Of a stretch of 64,000 bases of DNA, positions 63,885 through 64,000 are shown piece by piece. Made by a program: the position numbers and the translations under genes. Each line of letters begins with the position of its first letter. Positions within the stretch are counted from its first letter, which is position 1. The notes below the pieces were generated by a model. The model was given only the letters and a program-made list of their open reading frames with translations. It made no database searches and had not been told where the DNA came from. Source of the DNA: Hermatobates lingyangjiaoensis (taxonomy: Eukaryota > Arthropoda > Insecta > Hemiptera > Hermatobatidae); contig JAPFBL010000007.1 of assembly GCA_026182355.1 (NCBI GenBank), forward strand, positions 2,046,001-2,110,000, given 5' to 3'.

Positions 63885-63955
63885 AAGGTAGCCCTTATTA
63901 TTAAGGTTGCCTTTACTATTGAGGTTCCCAGGTTCGAACCTTGGCCATGACTATA
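63885..63955 (+). mobile_element. Possible tRNA-type SINE head
   Basis: GGTTCGAACCTTGGCCATGAC holds a perfect B box, but no A box at the right distance forms a tRNA. Confidence 0.25.
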
Positions 63956-64000
63956 GATATTTCATATGCAAGATTGAGAATATTTCATACGCTGACCATC

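Noticed and set aside
63885..63955. Complete tRNA gene
   Set aside because: The B box is good, but no cloverleaf could be drawn upstream.

Overview
The window is AT-rich, intron-rich animal DNA, probably from an arthropod or a close relative. Spliced exons show this, and so does a UNC-104/KIF1A-type kinesin whose neck coil resembles, from memory, the fly protein. Abundant (TA)n runs and many decayed transposons of arthropod-like types agree with it. Species cannot be set; some SINE heads resemble chelicerate SINEs as I remember them.

Only two host genes can be supported, both on the minus strand. The first (25547 down to 2632, continuing past base 1) is the 5' part of a kinesin-3 motor gene. 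Eight coding exons join in frame to 388 codons covering the whole motor domain: P-loop, switch I, switch II, loop-12 poly-lysine K-loop and start of the neck coil. Its first coding exon opens with a splice acceptor 11 bases before the ATG, so an untranslated exon lies further up. A GC-rich block with two CRE-like sites at 47470-47760 is a candidate for it. The second (60614-60134) is the last exon of a basic/acidic protein with two 23-residue STPR-type repeats, a putative DNA-binding nuclear protein.

The rest is introns and intergenic DNA full of mobile elements. They include two oppositely oriented Helitrons (11288-12608, 34826-36176) that keep a decayed helicase C-terminus; three hAT-type elements, two of them stacked on one 8-bp target site (50345-51360); and three Tigger/pogo-type TIR elements (32905, 62156, 63278). 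There is also a LINE reverse transcriptase/RNase H fossil (37284-38530), a 1.6-kb unclassified repeat present twice (21548, 52280), tRNA-type SINE fragments, and a 106-bp satellite of 17 units (39803-41609).

The most interesting layer is a scatter of Penelope-like element (PLE) debris: a GIY-YIG endonuclease tail, N-terminal coding stubs, and many hammerhead-ribozyme-like motifs (CUGANGA...GAAA...). Several of these sit in large palindromes with (TA)n edges at about 3.4, 15.4-16.5, 24.9-25.1, 42.8-43.4 and 57.2-57.7 kb. Within a locus the two arms match each other better than they match the same sequence at other loci, which suggests each palindrome formed when that copy was made.
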